Shown here: piece after piece, positions 22,541-31,274 of the stretch
Position numbering within the stretch: position 1 is the first letter of the stretch
Layout of the letters: each line of letters begins with the position of its first letter
Assembly (NCBI RefSeq): GCF_900104385.1
Contig: NZ_FNJA01000004.1
Coordinates: forward strand, 62,001-126,000
Source: Rhodoferax sp. OV413
Lineage (GTDB): Bacteria; Pseudomonadota; Gammaproteobacteria; Burkholderiales; Burkholderiaceae_C
Length of the DNA stretch: 64,000 nt
Reading direction: 5' to 3'
Translations under genes and position numbers: made by a program
The notes under the pieces: model-generated
Seen by the model: only the letters and a program-made list of their open reading frames with translations
The model's database searches: none
What the model was told of the DNA's origin: nothing

Positions 22541-23788
22541 ATGCCACCATCTGACATATCCGACCCCACTGCTTCTCAAGCCACGGGCATGATCGTGATC
22601 GCCCGCCAACCTATCGTGGACGCGCAGCGTTCGGTGGTGGCCTACGAGCTGTTTGACCGCTCGACCGCGGACCACAACGCGGCCAGCGATGTAGCGCTGA
22701 TCTTCAATGCCATGACCCACACCGGCAACGAGTCGCTGGTGGGCAAGGTCACCATCTTCGTCAACTGCACCCATGAAAGCCTGGCTGGCGGCCATCTGGA
22801 CCTGATCCAGCCCGACAAGGTGGTGCTCGAAGTCGGGCCGGTGCCCGGCCATGCGCCGGATGAAATTGAAGTCCGTAAACACACGCTGATCGAGCTGCGC
22901 AAGCGTGGCTTCCGGCTGGCCTTCAACCACACGGTGCTGGCACCGGTCTACGCGTCCTGGCAGCCACTGGCCGACTACGTCAAGCTGGACCTGATGGCCC
23001 TCAAGCCTGAGCAGCTGCAGGTCATCGTGGCCGCCGTCAAGACCCGTACCAAGGCCGCGGTGATCGCCGAAAAGGTCGAAACCGCCGAACAATTCAGCGC
23101 CCTGGCCGCCTATGGCGCCACCCTGTTCCAGGGCTACTGGTTTGCCCGCCCGGATGTCATCAAAACCCGGGTGGTGACCCCTAGCCAGGCCCATGTGCTG
23201 CAGCTGATCAACCTGGTGCGCAACCAGGCCAGCACCGAGGAAATCGAAGCTGTGCTGAAAAAGGACGCCATGCTGGGCTTCAACCTGATGCGGCTGATCA
23301 ACTCGTCGGGCTTTGGGTTGACCCGCGAAATCACCTCATTCCGCCAGGCCGTGATGCTGATGGGCCTGAAAAAGCTGTTCCGCTGGGCCGCCCTGCTGCT
23401 CACCGCCTCGCGGGCCAATGGCACCTCGGCTGCGGTCGGCACCATGGCCGTGGTGCGGGGCCGGATGATGGAGCTGCTGGCCAAAGGCAATATGACCGAC
23501 GAGGAAACGGACGGGGCCTTTGTGGTCGGCATTTTCTCCTTGCTCGACGTGATGCTCGGCATGCCGCTGGAGCAAGCACTGGAGCTGTTGTCGCTGCCAC
23601 CGGCGGTCACCGAGGCGCTGCAACACGGCACGGGCATCTATGGCCCCATGCTGGCCCTGACCAAAGCCTGCGAAAGCAATGACGACGAAGCCTTCACCGC
23701 CGCCGCCAATGCCATGCAGTTCTCCAACCACCACATCAATATGGCCCACATGGAGGCTCTGGCTTGGGCAGACACCCTCTCAATCTAG
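22541..23788 (+). CDS. EAL-HDOD signalling protein with degenerate EAL site (paralogue 1)
   Basis: 415 residues. The EAL-like domain (about 15-215) keeps YELFDR, FVNCT, VVLEV, YVKLDL, AEKVET and QGYWFARP, but the metal-binding DD of ALDDF is replaced by NH (AFNHTVL). Hydrolysis of cyclic di-GMP is therefore unlikely; binding remains possible. The HDOD domain (about 215-400) is a protein-interaction fold found in signalling proteins. A close paralogue follows after 91 nt on the same strand. Confidence 0.87.
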   Translation: MPPSDISDPTASQATGMIVIARQPIVDAQRSVVAYELFDRSTADHNAASDVALIFNAMTHTGNESLVGKVTIFVNCTHESLAGGHLDLIQPDKVVLEVGPVPGHAPDEIEVRKHTLIELRKRGFRLAFNHTVLAPVYASWQPLADYVKLDLMALKPEQLQVIVAAVKTRTKAAVIAEKVETAEQFSALAAYGATLFQGYWFARPDVIKTRVVTPSQAHVLQLINLVRNQASTEEIEAVLKKDAMLGFNLMRLINSSGFGLTREITSFRQAVMLMGLKKLFRWAALLLTASRANGTSAAVGTMAVVRGRMMELLAKGNMTDEETDGAFVVGIFSLLDVMLGMPLEQALELLSLPPAVTEALQHGTGIYGPMLALTKACESNDDEAFTAAANAMQFSNHHINMAHMEALAWADTLSI

Positions 23789-23879
23789 GGTCAACCCGGG
23801 TATAAGTTTCCCTTGTCGAGCCGTTCTTCCCTAAAATTGGATTTAATTGGCCCTCGCGGCCCGAAATAGCCACTACGCA

Positions 23880-25151
23880 ATGTCCACCATACCCGACGAA
23901 CTCCAAGGCTCTAAACAGCCGTCTGACGCTGAAGAAGACAGCCATGTGCTGATCGCGCGCCAGGCCATCGTGGATGAGAACCGCGCCGTATTCGGCTATG
24001 AGCTGTATGACCGCTCCACCCCCAGCCAAGGCTATACGGCCGACAGCGATGCCGCATTGCTGTTCAACGCCTTGTCGTTCGCCGATACCGAGACGCTGGT
24101 AGGGCAAAAGCTGGTTTTCATCAACTGCACGCTGGAGAGTCTGATCGGTGGCCATCTGGAGCTGATCCACCCCGACAAAGTGGTCCTGGAAGTGCCCCCG
24201 GTGCCGGGCAATGCGCCCCAAGACATCGAAAGCCACGCCCTCATACTGGAAGACCTGCGCAAGCGCGGCTTCAAGTTTGCCTTCAACCACTCGGTGCTGA
24301 CCCGTGGCTACGCGCCCTGGCGGGCCCTGGCTTCGTTCGTCAAGCTCGACATGACGGTGCTCAAGCCCGAGATGGTGCAGCCCTTCGTCAAATTTGCCAC
24401 CGCCAACACCACCGCCCAGCTGATTGCCGAGAAGGTGGAAACCGCCGAACAGCACCAGTTGCTGACCAGCTACGGCATCAAGCTGTTCCAGGGCTACTGG
24501 TTCGCCAAGCCCGCGCTGGTCAAGGCGCAAACCATCCGCCCCTCGCAGGCCACCATCCTGCAGCTGATCAACCTGGTGCGCAAACAGGCCACCACCGCCG
24601 AAATTGAAGAGCTTCTGAAGCGCGACCCGACCCTGTCGTTCAACCTGCTGCGCTTCATCAACTCGTCCGGCTTTGGCCTGAACTGCGAGATCACCTCGTT
24701 CCGCCACGCTGTGATGATCCTCGGCCTGAAGAAGCTGTTCCGCTGGGCCGCGCTATTGATGACCACCTCGCGCAACGGCGGCGCACCGCCGGCCGTGGGC
24801 CAGACCGCCGTCGTGCGCGGCCGCCTGATGGAGCTGCTGACTGCCGAAATGCTGTCGCCCGAAGACTGCGACAACGCCTTTGTGGTCGGCGTCTTCTCCC
24901 TGCTCGACGCCATGCTCGGCGTGCCGCTGGCCAAGGCGCTGGAATCCGTGGCCCTGCCGCAACCGGTACTCGACGCGCTGCTGTACCGCACCGGCGTCTT
25001 CGCGCCCTTCCTGGCGCTCACAGAAGCCTGCGAAAGCGGCGACGACGAAGTCTTCGGCCGTACCGCCGAGGCTCTGCACCTCTCGAACAAGCAAGTCAAC
25101 TGGGCGCATCTGCAAGCCCTGGCCTGGGCCGAGTCGCTGGCTGCCGACTAA
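23880..25151 (+). CDS. EAL-HDOD signalling protein with degenerate EAL site (paralogue 2)
   Basis: 423 residues from ATG 23880. Same architecture as its upstream neighbour and clearly similar along the whole length (for example YELYDRS, SSGFGLNCEITSFR, LKKLFRWAALLMT). The same DD-to-NH change appears (AFNHSVL), so the change predates the duplication. About 30 variable residues precede the EAL part. A strong Rho-independent terminator follows at 25211-25238. Confidence 0.87.
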   Translation: MSTIPDELQGSKQPSDAEEDSHVLIARQAIVDENRAVFGYELYDRSTPSQGYTADSDAALLFNALSFADTETLVGQKLVFINCTLESLIGGHLELIHPDKVVLEVPPVPGNAPQDIESHALILEDLRKRGFKFAFNHSVLTRGYAPWRALASFVKLDMTVLKPEMVQPFVKFATANTTAQLIAEKVETAEQHQLLTSYGIKLFQGYWFAKPALVKAQTIRPSQATILQLINLVRKQATTAEIEELLKRDPTLSFNLLRFINSSGFGLNCEITSFRHAVMILGLKKLFRWAALLMTTSRNGGAPPAVGQTAVVRGRLMELLTAEMLSPEDCDNAFVVGVFSLLDAMLGVPLAKALESVALPQPVLDALLYRTGVFAPFLALTEACESGDDEVFGRTAEALHLSNKQVNWAHLQALAWAESLAAD

Positions 25152-25168
25152 AGTAGGGACGTAGCTCG

Positions 25169-25259
25169 CTGCTATGCTTTTTCAGTAAGAATTCAATAGC
25201 TATCAGCGTAGGCTGTTACTGCGGTAACAGCCTTTTTTATGCCTGAAAAATGGCTTCAA
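25169..25259. repeat. Dispersed stem-loop repeat, copy 7 (carries a terminator)
   Basis: Family flanks GCTATGCTTTTTCAG and AATAGCTATCAGCGTAGG are present. The right arm has become a perfect 9-bp hairpin with a T-run (annotated as a terminator), followed by GCCTGAAAAATGGCTTCAAA. Confidence 0.65.
25211..25238 (+). terminator. Rho-independent terminator after EAL-HDOD pair
   Basis: GGCTGTTAC (25211-25219), loop TGCG, GTAACAGCC (25224-25232), then six T (25233-25238). A perfect 9-bp stem with a T-run, 60 nt after the stop. The rest of the 285-nt gap to the next gene holds the repeat and the promoter at 25369. Confidence 0.88.
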
Positions 25260-25368
25260 ATTGGCACAGCCGCTGGGCTCCACCCACTGCGCCGGCCGGT
25301 GGCCCTGCGACTGCAGTAGCCCCTCTCCACCATCCGCCTCACTTGCTGCACCGCAGCATCATCTTTTA

Positions 25369-25420
25369 TTGACAGGCCAAACTAAGCTCTTCTATGATCG
25401 TCTTTCATAATACCAAAGAC
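25369..25420 (+). promoter_or_regulatory. Promoter and candidate operator of arabino-oligosaccharide operon
   Basis: TTGACA (25369-25374), 18-nt spacer, TATGAT (25393-25398) is a strong sigma-70 match. Directly downstream, GTCTTT (25400-25405) and AAAGAC (25415-25420) form a perfect 6-bp inverted repeat with a 9-nt spacer across the expected transcription start, a good place for repressor binding. The GntR protein encoded at 31275 is the likely ligand (inference). Confidence 0.6.
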
Positions 25421-25436
25421 ATATTGGAGACAAGAC

Positions 25437-26522
25437 GTGGCAGGCATTCAACTGAACCGGGTCAGCAAGCACTACGGCAACGTGGCGGTGATGAACGATC
25501 TGAGCCTGGACATCGCGCAAGGCGAGTTCCTGGTGTTCCTCGGCCCCTCGGGCTGCGGTAAATCGACCCTGCTGCGCATGATGGCCGGCCTGGAGCCTGT
25601 GACCGCGGGCAGCATCACCATCGCCGGGCGCGACGTGACCGACCTGCCCCCTGGCCAGCGCGGCGTGGCCATGGTGTTCCAGCACTACGCGCTGTACCCG
25701 CACATGAGCGTGTACGACAACATGGCTTTTGGCATGCGCAACATCGGCCTGGCCGAAGCCGAAATCAGCACCCGCATCACCGACGCCGCCCGCATGCTGG
25801 AGCTGGAGCCGCTACTGCGGCGCAAGCCCGGCCAGCTGTCGGGCGGGCAACGCCAGCGCGTGGCGATTGGCCGCTCCATCGTCAAGAATCCCAGCGCGTT
25901 TCTGTTTGACGAACCGCTGTCGAATCTGGACGCGGCCCTGCGCACCCGCACCCGGGTCGAGCTGGCGCGGCTGCACCAGAGGCTGCAATCGACCATGGTG
26001 TTCGTGACCCACGACCAGGTCGAAGCCATGACGCTGGCGACCCGTATCGTGGTGATGAACAAGGGCCAGATCGAACAAATCGGCGCGCCCATGGACATCT
26101 ACCGCCGCCCGGCGACCCGCTTTGTGGCGGGCTTCATCGGCCAGCCAGCGATGAACTTCCTGGACACCCAACGTATGCCCGCACAAGACGGCCGGCTGTG
26201 CCTGCAACTAGCCCACGGCAGCATTCTGCGCACCACGCTGATGGATGCCGACGTACCCCACACCGGCCCGCTGACCCTTGGCATCCGCGCTGAATCCATC
26301 ACCGTAGACCCGCAGGGCGAGCTGCCCGGCCGCATCGACATCGTGGAACGCCTGGGCGACCGCACGCTGGTGCACGTAGGCCTGGCCGATGGCAGCAGCG
26401 TGGTGGCCGAGGCCCACCGCGACAGTACCGCCTCTCCCGGCGAGGCCGTGGCGCTGCGCATCGACAGCGCACGCCTGCATGTATTCGACGCGGCGGGCCT
26501 GGCCCACCACGCGCCTCTGTAA
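25437..26522 (+). CDS. Carbohydrate ABC transporter ATPase (UgpC/MsmK-like)
   Basis: 361 residues from GTG 25437 with GGAGA at 25426-25430. Walker A GPSGCGKST, Q-loop VFQHYALYP, signature LSGGQRQRVAIG, Walker B FLFDEPLSNLDA and the switch His in VTHDQ are all present. The C-terminal TOBE part (about 235-355) is typical of the CUT1 sugar-importer class. It energises the two permeases that follow. It is the first gene of the operon, although such operons usually start with the receptor. Confidence 0.93.
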   Translation: MAGIQLNRVSKHYGNVAVMNDLSLDIAQGEFLVFLGPSGCGKSTLLRMMAGLEPVTAGSITIAGRDVTDLPPGQRGVAMVFQHYALYPHMSVYDNMAFGMRNIGLAEAEISTRITDAARMLELEPLLRRKPGQLSGGQRQRVAIGRSIVKNPSAFLFDEPLSNLDAALRTRTRVELARLHQRLQSTMVFVTHDQVEAMTLATRIVVMNKGQIEQIGAPMDIYRRPATRFVAGFIGQPAMNFLDTQRMPAQDGRLCLQLAHGSILRTTLMDADVPHTGPLTLGIRAESITVDPQGELPGRIDIVERLGDRTLVHVGLADGSSVVAEAHRDSTASPGEAVALRIDSARLHVFDAAGLAHHAPL

Positions 26523-26530
26523 GGCCCGTC

Positions 26531-27406
26531 ATGCAAAAACCCCGCAAACAACCCAAGCACTGGGGCAACGCCTTGTTCGTGCTGCCCTTTCTGGTGGTCT
26601 ACGTTCTGCTGCTGGTGCTGCCGTTGGCCAGCGGCTGGTGGCTGAGCCTGCGCGACGTGGACATGCTGGCAGACACCAGCGACTTCATCGGCCTGAAGAA
26701 CTACGCCGACCTGCTGCACGACGACATCTTCATGGGCGCGGTGCGCAACACCTTTTACTTTGTAGGCATGACGACGCCGGTATTCGTCGCGCTGGGCCTG
26801 GCACTTGCATTGGCTTTGAACCGGCCCGGGCGCACTGGTGCTGCGCTACGCGCTATCTTTTTTGGATCATCGGTGCTGTCGGTAACCATCGTCACCCTGG
26901 TCTGGCGGCTGGTGCTGATGCCCGACCGGGGCCTGCTGTCGAACCTGATGCAGGGCATGGGCCTGGCACCGATTGCGCCGCTGGTCAGCGAGGCCTTAGC
27001 CCTACCGTCGGTGGCGCTGGTCACCGTATGGTGGATCATTGGCCTGCCGATGATGCTGTTCCTGGCCGCGCTGCAGCAGATCCCGCAAGAAATGTACGAA
27101 GCCGCCGCGTTGGACAACGCCGGCCGCTGGCGCACCTTTGTGTCCATCACGCTGCCGTCGATCAAGCGCACGGTGGCGCTGGTAGCGGTGATCGAAGTCA
27201 TCCAGCAGTTCCAGCTGTTCGGCCAGTCTTACCTGATGACGGCCGGCGGACCGAACAACACCTCCCGCCCCATCGTTCAGTTCATCTATGAAACCGGCTT
27301 CCGGCAGTGGGCGCTGGGCTACTCGGCCGCCGCTGCCCAGGTGCTGTTTGTGCTGATGCTGCTTGGCGTCAGCCTGCAAGCCTGGCTGAACCGCCGCAAC
27401 GCTTAA
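26531..27406 (+). CDS. Sugar ABC transporter permease (MalF/UgpA-like)
   Basis: 291 residues, six predicted membrane helices. The EAA loop that docks the ATPase is visible (EMYEAAALDNAGRW near residue 182). It begins 8 nt after the ATPase stop and ends 12 nt before the partner permease. It should pair with that permease to form the import channel of a CUT1 transporter for oligosaccharides. Confidence 0.92.
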   Translation: MQKPRKQPKHWGNALFVLPFLVVYVLLLVLPLASGWWLSLRDVDMLADTSDFIGLKNYADLLHDDIFMGAVRNTFYFVGMTTPVFVALGLALALALNRPGRTGAALRAIFFGSSVLSVTIVTLVWRLVLMPDRGLLSNLMQGMGLAPIAPLVSEALALPSVALVTVWWIIGLPMMLFLAALQQIPQEMYEAAALDNAGRWRTFVSITLPSIKRTVALVAVIEVIQQFQLFGQSYLMTAGGPNNTSRPIVQFIYETGFRQWALGYSAAAAQVLFVLMLLGVSLQAWLNRRNA

Positions 27407-27418
27407 AGGAACGCCGCA

Positions 27419-28255
27419 ATGTCAAATATGGTTGGAAAAGGCTGGGGCGACCGCCTGGTGCTGGGCGCGGCGATTGCGCTGGCCTGCTTGTGGGTGGCAC
27501 CCTTGCTATGGGTTTTGATGCTGTCATTCAAGCCCAATGACGTGCTGGCGGCACGCACCGATGTGTTGTTTGCGCCGCCGTTCACACTGAAGAACTACAG
27601 CGACATCCTGGGCACATCCTCGGTGTTCCGCTGGCTGATGAACAGCGCCATCGTCTCGCTGGGCCAGACCTTTTTGACACTGGTGATCGCCTCGCTGGCC
27701 GGCTATGGCTTTGCCCGTACCACGTTTCCGGGCCGGCGGATTTTGTTTGCCTTTGTGCTGGCCGGGCTGGCTGTGCCCGAGCAGGCCATCATCGTGCCGC
27801 TGCACCGCATGTTTGCCGACCTGGAGCTGCACAATACTTATAGCGCGCTGATCCTGCCGCGGCTGGCCGCGCCGTTTGGGGTGTACCTGATGGCCCAGTA
27901 CTTCAAGGGCATACCGATGGAGCTGGAAGAAGCTGCACAGCTGGACAACGCCTCCCGGCTGAAGATCTTCTGGCGCATCATCCTGCCGCTGTCGGTGCCG
28001 GCGCAGGCGACTCTGGGCATCTTCACCTTCCTCAACTCGTGGAACGACTACCTGTGGCCGCTGGTGTCGGCATCCAAGTCCGAGATGTACACCATCACGC
28101 TGGGCCTGGCCTCGACGCAATCGAACTTTGCCCAAAGCGAAGGCATTGGCTACCTGATGTCGCAGGCGGTGTTCGCCGGCCTGCCGCTGTTCATCCTGTA
28201 CCTGTTCTTCCAGAAATACATCGTCACCGCTGTGGCCGGCACTGCCGTGCGCTGA
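27419..28255 (+). CDS. Sugar ABC transporter permease (MalG/UgpE-like)
   Basis: 278 residues, six predicted membrane helices, with the EAA loop at ELEEAAQLDNASRLKIF near residue 164 and the characteristic end FFQKYIVTAVAGTAVR. It is preceded by AAAGGAA. It is the second half of the CUT1 channel. An 87-nt gap separates it from the receptor gene; I see no clear promoter there. Confidence 0.92.
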   Translation: MSNMVGKGWGDRLVLGAAIALACLWVAPLLWVLMLSFKPNDVLAARTDVLFAPPFTLKNYSDILGTSSVFRWLMNSAIVSLGQTFLTLVIASLAGYGFARTTFPGRRILFAFVLAGLAVPEQAIIVPLHRMFADLELHNTYSALILPRLAAPFGVYLMAQYFKGIPMELEEAAQLDNASRLKIFWRIILPLSVPAQATLGIFTFLNSWNDYLWPLVSASKSEMYTITLGLASTQSNFAQSEGIGYLMSQAVFAGLPLFILYLFFQKYIVTAVAGTAVR

Positions 28256-28342
28256 CAGACCCAAAACGGGGCAGCGCCGATCCGCTGCACATCGAAAACG
28301 GCCATCCGCTGCGGTGGGGCCTGGATAAAAAAGGAGACAAGC

Positions 28343-29674
28343 ATGCATTTCAGAAAACTCACCGTCCGCCTGCTGGCGGTTACTCTGGCCAGCAGCGCCG
28401 CGCTGTGCGCCGCGCAGGACAAGACCGAGATCACCCTGGCCCGCTTCTTTGGCGCCTGCGAGGCCGACTACGGCAAGGCAGTGGACGCCAGCAAGGCCCA
28501 GGGTGAATGCGGCATCATCACCACGCTGGTGAATGAATTCAACGCCACCAACAAGCAGGGCATCGTGGTCAAGCCGCAGATCGCCGAATGGCAGCCCTTT
28601 TACGACCAGTTGAGCGCACGCATCGTCTCCAAGGACGTGCCCACCATCAGCGTGATGCACGAATCGGTGCTGGGCGACTACGTGGCCCGCAAACTGGTGG
28701 AGCCGCTAGACGATGGCTTCAAGTCGGTCGGCATCAGCACCGACCAGTTCAGCGAGCAGGCCAAGACCGGCGCCATCATCGGCGGCAAGGCTTACGCCCT
28801 GCCCTTCGACACCTGGTCCTGGCTGTGGCACATCAACGGCAATCTGATGAAGAAGGCAGGCTTGACCAAAGCCGACGGCACCGTGATCTTGCCGCAAAGC
28901 CCCGAAGAGCTGCTGGCACAGGCCCGCAAGTTCAAGGAAGCCACCGGCAAGCCCTACCTGAGCTGGCCCGCCGCCGACGTGGCAGGCAACTTCCGCAGCC
29001 TGGTCACCCTGGTGGCCCAGCAGAACGCCAGCCTGTTCCCGACCAGCGGCAAGCAGATCGACATGCATTCCAAAGCCGTGCGCAACGCGCTGGAGCTGGC
29101 CAATACGCTGTACAGCGAAGGCCTGATCAAACCGAACCTGGACTACAGCGCCGGCAACCAGGCCTTTGTAAACGGCGACGTGGGCGTGCACATCGTCGGC
29201 ACCTGGACGATTGGCGACTTTGTTGCTGCCGCAGAAAAAGCCGACTCGCCCCTGAAGGGCGGTTACTCCGTCGTGCCATTCGCCAAGCTCTATGCCAAAA
29301 AGGCGGCATTTGCCGACGGCCACAGCTGGGTGATGCTGAAGGGCGGCGCCAAGGACGAGAAAACCCGCAAGGCCGCGCTGACCTTCATGAAGTTCCTGTG
29401 GGACCGCGATTACGAGTGGGCCCGCACCGGCCACCTGCCCGCCAACAAAACCGCGGCAGAGCGCGACGACTTCAAGAAGCTGCCGTTCCGCAGCAACATC
29501 CTGGAGATCAGCTCCATCGGCGTGTCGCTGCCGAACAGCGTGCCGCGCCAGCGCGCCATCGAGTCCATCGTCGGCGAAGAGATGGTCAACATGATGGTCG
29601 CCAAAAAACCGATCGATGCGGTGCAAAAGTCGGCCGAAGAACGCGTCAACAAGCTCCTGGCAGGCGTTCGCTAG
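28343..29674 (+). CDS. Extracellular sugar-binding protein (family 1) of the ABC importer
   Basis: 443 residues behind AAAAAAGGAG, with a signal peptide (about 1-24, cleavage near CAAQD). Large family 1 periplasmic receptors bind oligosaccharides; this one has aromatic residues suited to stacking on sugars (DTWSWLWHING near residue 153). Gene context (GH51 enzyme downstream) suggests arabinofuranose-containing oligosaccharides. Two cysteines near the mature N-terminus (FGACEADYG and QGECGII) may form a disulfide. Confidence 0.9.
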   Translation: MHFRKLTVRLLAVTLASSAALCAAQDKTEITLARFFGACEADYGKAVDASKAQGECGIITTLVNEFNATNKQGIVVKPQIAEWQPFYDQLSARIVSKDVPTISVMHESVLGDYVARKLVEPLDDGFKSVGISTDQFSEQAKTGAIIGGKAYALPFDTWSWLWHINGNLMKKAGLTKADGTVILPQSPEELLAQARKFKEATGKPYLSWPAADVAGNFRSLVTLVAQQNASLFPTSGKQIDMHSKAVRNALELANTLYSEGLIKPNLDYSAGNQAFVNGDVGVHIVGTWTIGDFVAAAEKADSPLKGGYSVVPFAKLYAKKAAFADGHSWVMLKGGAKDEKTRKAALTFMKFLWDRDYEWARTGHLPANKTAAERDDFKKLPFRSNILEISSIGVSLPNSVPRQRAIESIVGEEMVNMMVAKKPIDAVQKSAEERVNKLLAGVR

Positions 29675-29690
29675 TTCACCCCACCTTTTT

Positions 29691-29711
29691 GCTGGGGCAG
29701 CCCGCCCCAGC
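29691..29711 (+). other. Intercistronic stem-loop after the receptor gene
   Basis: GCTGGGGC (29691-29698) pairs perfectly with GCCCCAGC (29704-29711) around AGCCC. A T5 run follows only after 8 more bases, so it is not a canonical terminator. A stable hairpin right after a receptor gene commonly protects its mRNA end and raises its level over downstream genes; that role is inferred. Confidence 0.6.
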
Positions 29712-29738
29712 CCACCCACTTTTTACAGGAAGCACACC

Positions 29739-31259
29739 ATGATCTCCACCCGCCTGGTCGTAGACCGCGACTTCGTCGTCTCCGATCTCGACCGACGCAT
29801 CTTCGGCTCCTTTGTCGAACACCTCGGCCGCGCGGTCTACACCGGCATCTATGAACCCGGCCACCCCACTGCCGACGAACGCGGTTTTCGCGGCGACGTG
29901 ATGGAGCTGACGCGCGAACTCGGCCCCACCATCGTGCGCTACCCGGGCGGCAACTTTGTCTCTGGCTACAACTGGGAAGACGGCGTAGGCCCCGCAGCCG
30001 ACCGCCCGGTGCGGCTGGACCTAGCCTGGGCCTCCACCGAGACCAACCAGTTCGGCACCAATGAATTCATGGAATGGTGCAAGGCCACCGACATCGAACC
30101 CATGTGGGCCGTCAACCTGGGCACGCGTGGCCCGGACGAAGCCCGCGAGTTCCTCGAATACTGCAACCACCCCGGAGGCACCGCCTTGTCCGACCTGCGC
30201 AAGCAGCACGGCGTGGAAGCCCCGCACGACATCAAGTTCTGGTGCCTGGGCAACGAGATGGACGGCCCCTGGCAGATCTGCTCCAAGACTGCCGACGAAT
30301 ACGGCCGCATCGCCCATGAAACCGCCAAGCTCATGCGCCTGGTGGACCCAACTATCCAGCTGGCTGCCTGCGGCTCGTCGCAACACAATATGCCGACCTA
30401 CGGCAAGTGGGAAGACACGGTGCTGGAGCATTGCTTCGACGACGTGGACTTCATCTCGCTGCACACCTATTTTGAAAACCGCGGCGACTCCACACCGGAG
30501 TTCTTCGGCTGCATCGAGCAGATGGATTTGTCGATCAAGGAAATCGTCGCCGTGGCCGATGGCGTGGCCGCGCGCAAGCATTCGACCAAGCGCATCATGC
30601 TGTCGTTTGACGAGTGGAACGTCTGGTACAAGGCGCGCTCGATCAACGATCTGCGCAAGCCCGGCTGGCCGGAGGCCCCGCGTCTTCTGGAAGAAATCTA
30701 CAACACCGAAGACGCCCTGGTGGTCGGCGGCGCACTCATCGTGATGATGAACAACGCCGACCGCGTCAAGGCCGCCTGCCTGGCGCAGCTGGTGAACGTG
30801 ATCGGCCCCATCATGACCGAGCCCGGCGGCCCAGCCTGGCGCCAGACCATCTTCTACCCCTTTGCCCAGGCCACCCGCTTTGCCCACGGCAAGGTGCTGC
30901 GCCCGGTGATCGAGTCGCCCAGCTACGAAGCCAAGACCCACCCGGAAATCCCTTACCTCTGCGCCTGTGTGGTCGACGACGAAAGCACCGGCACCACCAC
31001 GGTGTTTGCGCTGAACCGGCATCTGACCGAAAGCATGCAGCTGCGCATCGAACTGCGCGGCCTGGGCATGTCGCGCACGCTGGACCACGCGCTGGCCCTG
31101 CACCACAGCAATATGAAGGCCACCAACACCAAAGATGCACCCAACACCGTTGTGCCGGAAAATAACCCCCATGTGCAGGTAGACGGCGAAACCATCCTGG
31201 CCGAACTGAAGCCGGGCTCGTGGAACGTGATCGTGACGACGGCCACCGCGCGTCGATAA
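29739..31259 (+). CDS. Alpha-L-arabinofuranosidase, glycoside hydrolase family 51
   Basis: 506 residues from ATG 29739 (AGGAAG upstream); earlier codons of the frame overlap the receptor gene. A retaining enzyme that removes terminal arabinofuranosyl units. Acid/base Glu in CLGNEMDGPW (about residue 171) and nucleophile Glu in SFDEWNVW (about residue 291) are both present. There is no signal peptide, so it works inside the cell on oligosaccharides brought in by the adjacent transporter. GH51 proteins of this length are usual. Confidence 0.94.
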   Translation: MISTRLVVDRDFVVSDLDRRIFGSFVEHLGRAVYTGIYEPGHPTADERGFRGDVMELTRELGPTIVRYPGGNFVSGYNWEDGVGPAADRPVRLDLAWASTETNQFGTNEFMEWCKATDIEPMWAVNLGTRGPDEAREFLEYCNHPGGTALSDLRKQHGVEAPHDIKFWCLGNEMDGPWQICSKTADEYGRIAHETAKLMRLVDPTIQLAACGSSQHNMPTYGKWEDTVLEHCFDDVDFISLHTYFENRGDSTPEFFGCIEQMDLSIKEIVAVADGVAARKHSTKRIMLSFDEWNVWYKARSINDLRKPGWPEAPRLLEEIYNTEDALVVGGALIVMMNNADRVKAACLAQLVNVIGPIMTEPGGPAWRQTIFYPFAQATRFAHGKVLRPVIESPSYEAKTHPEIPYLCACVVDDESTGTTTVFALNRHLTESMQLRIELRGLGMSRTLDHALALHHSNMKATNTKDAPNTVVPENNPHVQVDGETILAELKPGSWNVIVTTATARR

Positions 31260-31274
31260 AAACAAGGGGGGCGC

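Noticed and set aside
23801-23837. Promoter TTGTCG and TAAAAT before the second EAL-HDOD gene
   Set aside because: Spacing is only 13 nt, too short for a sigma-70 promoter; the gene may be read from upstream.
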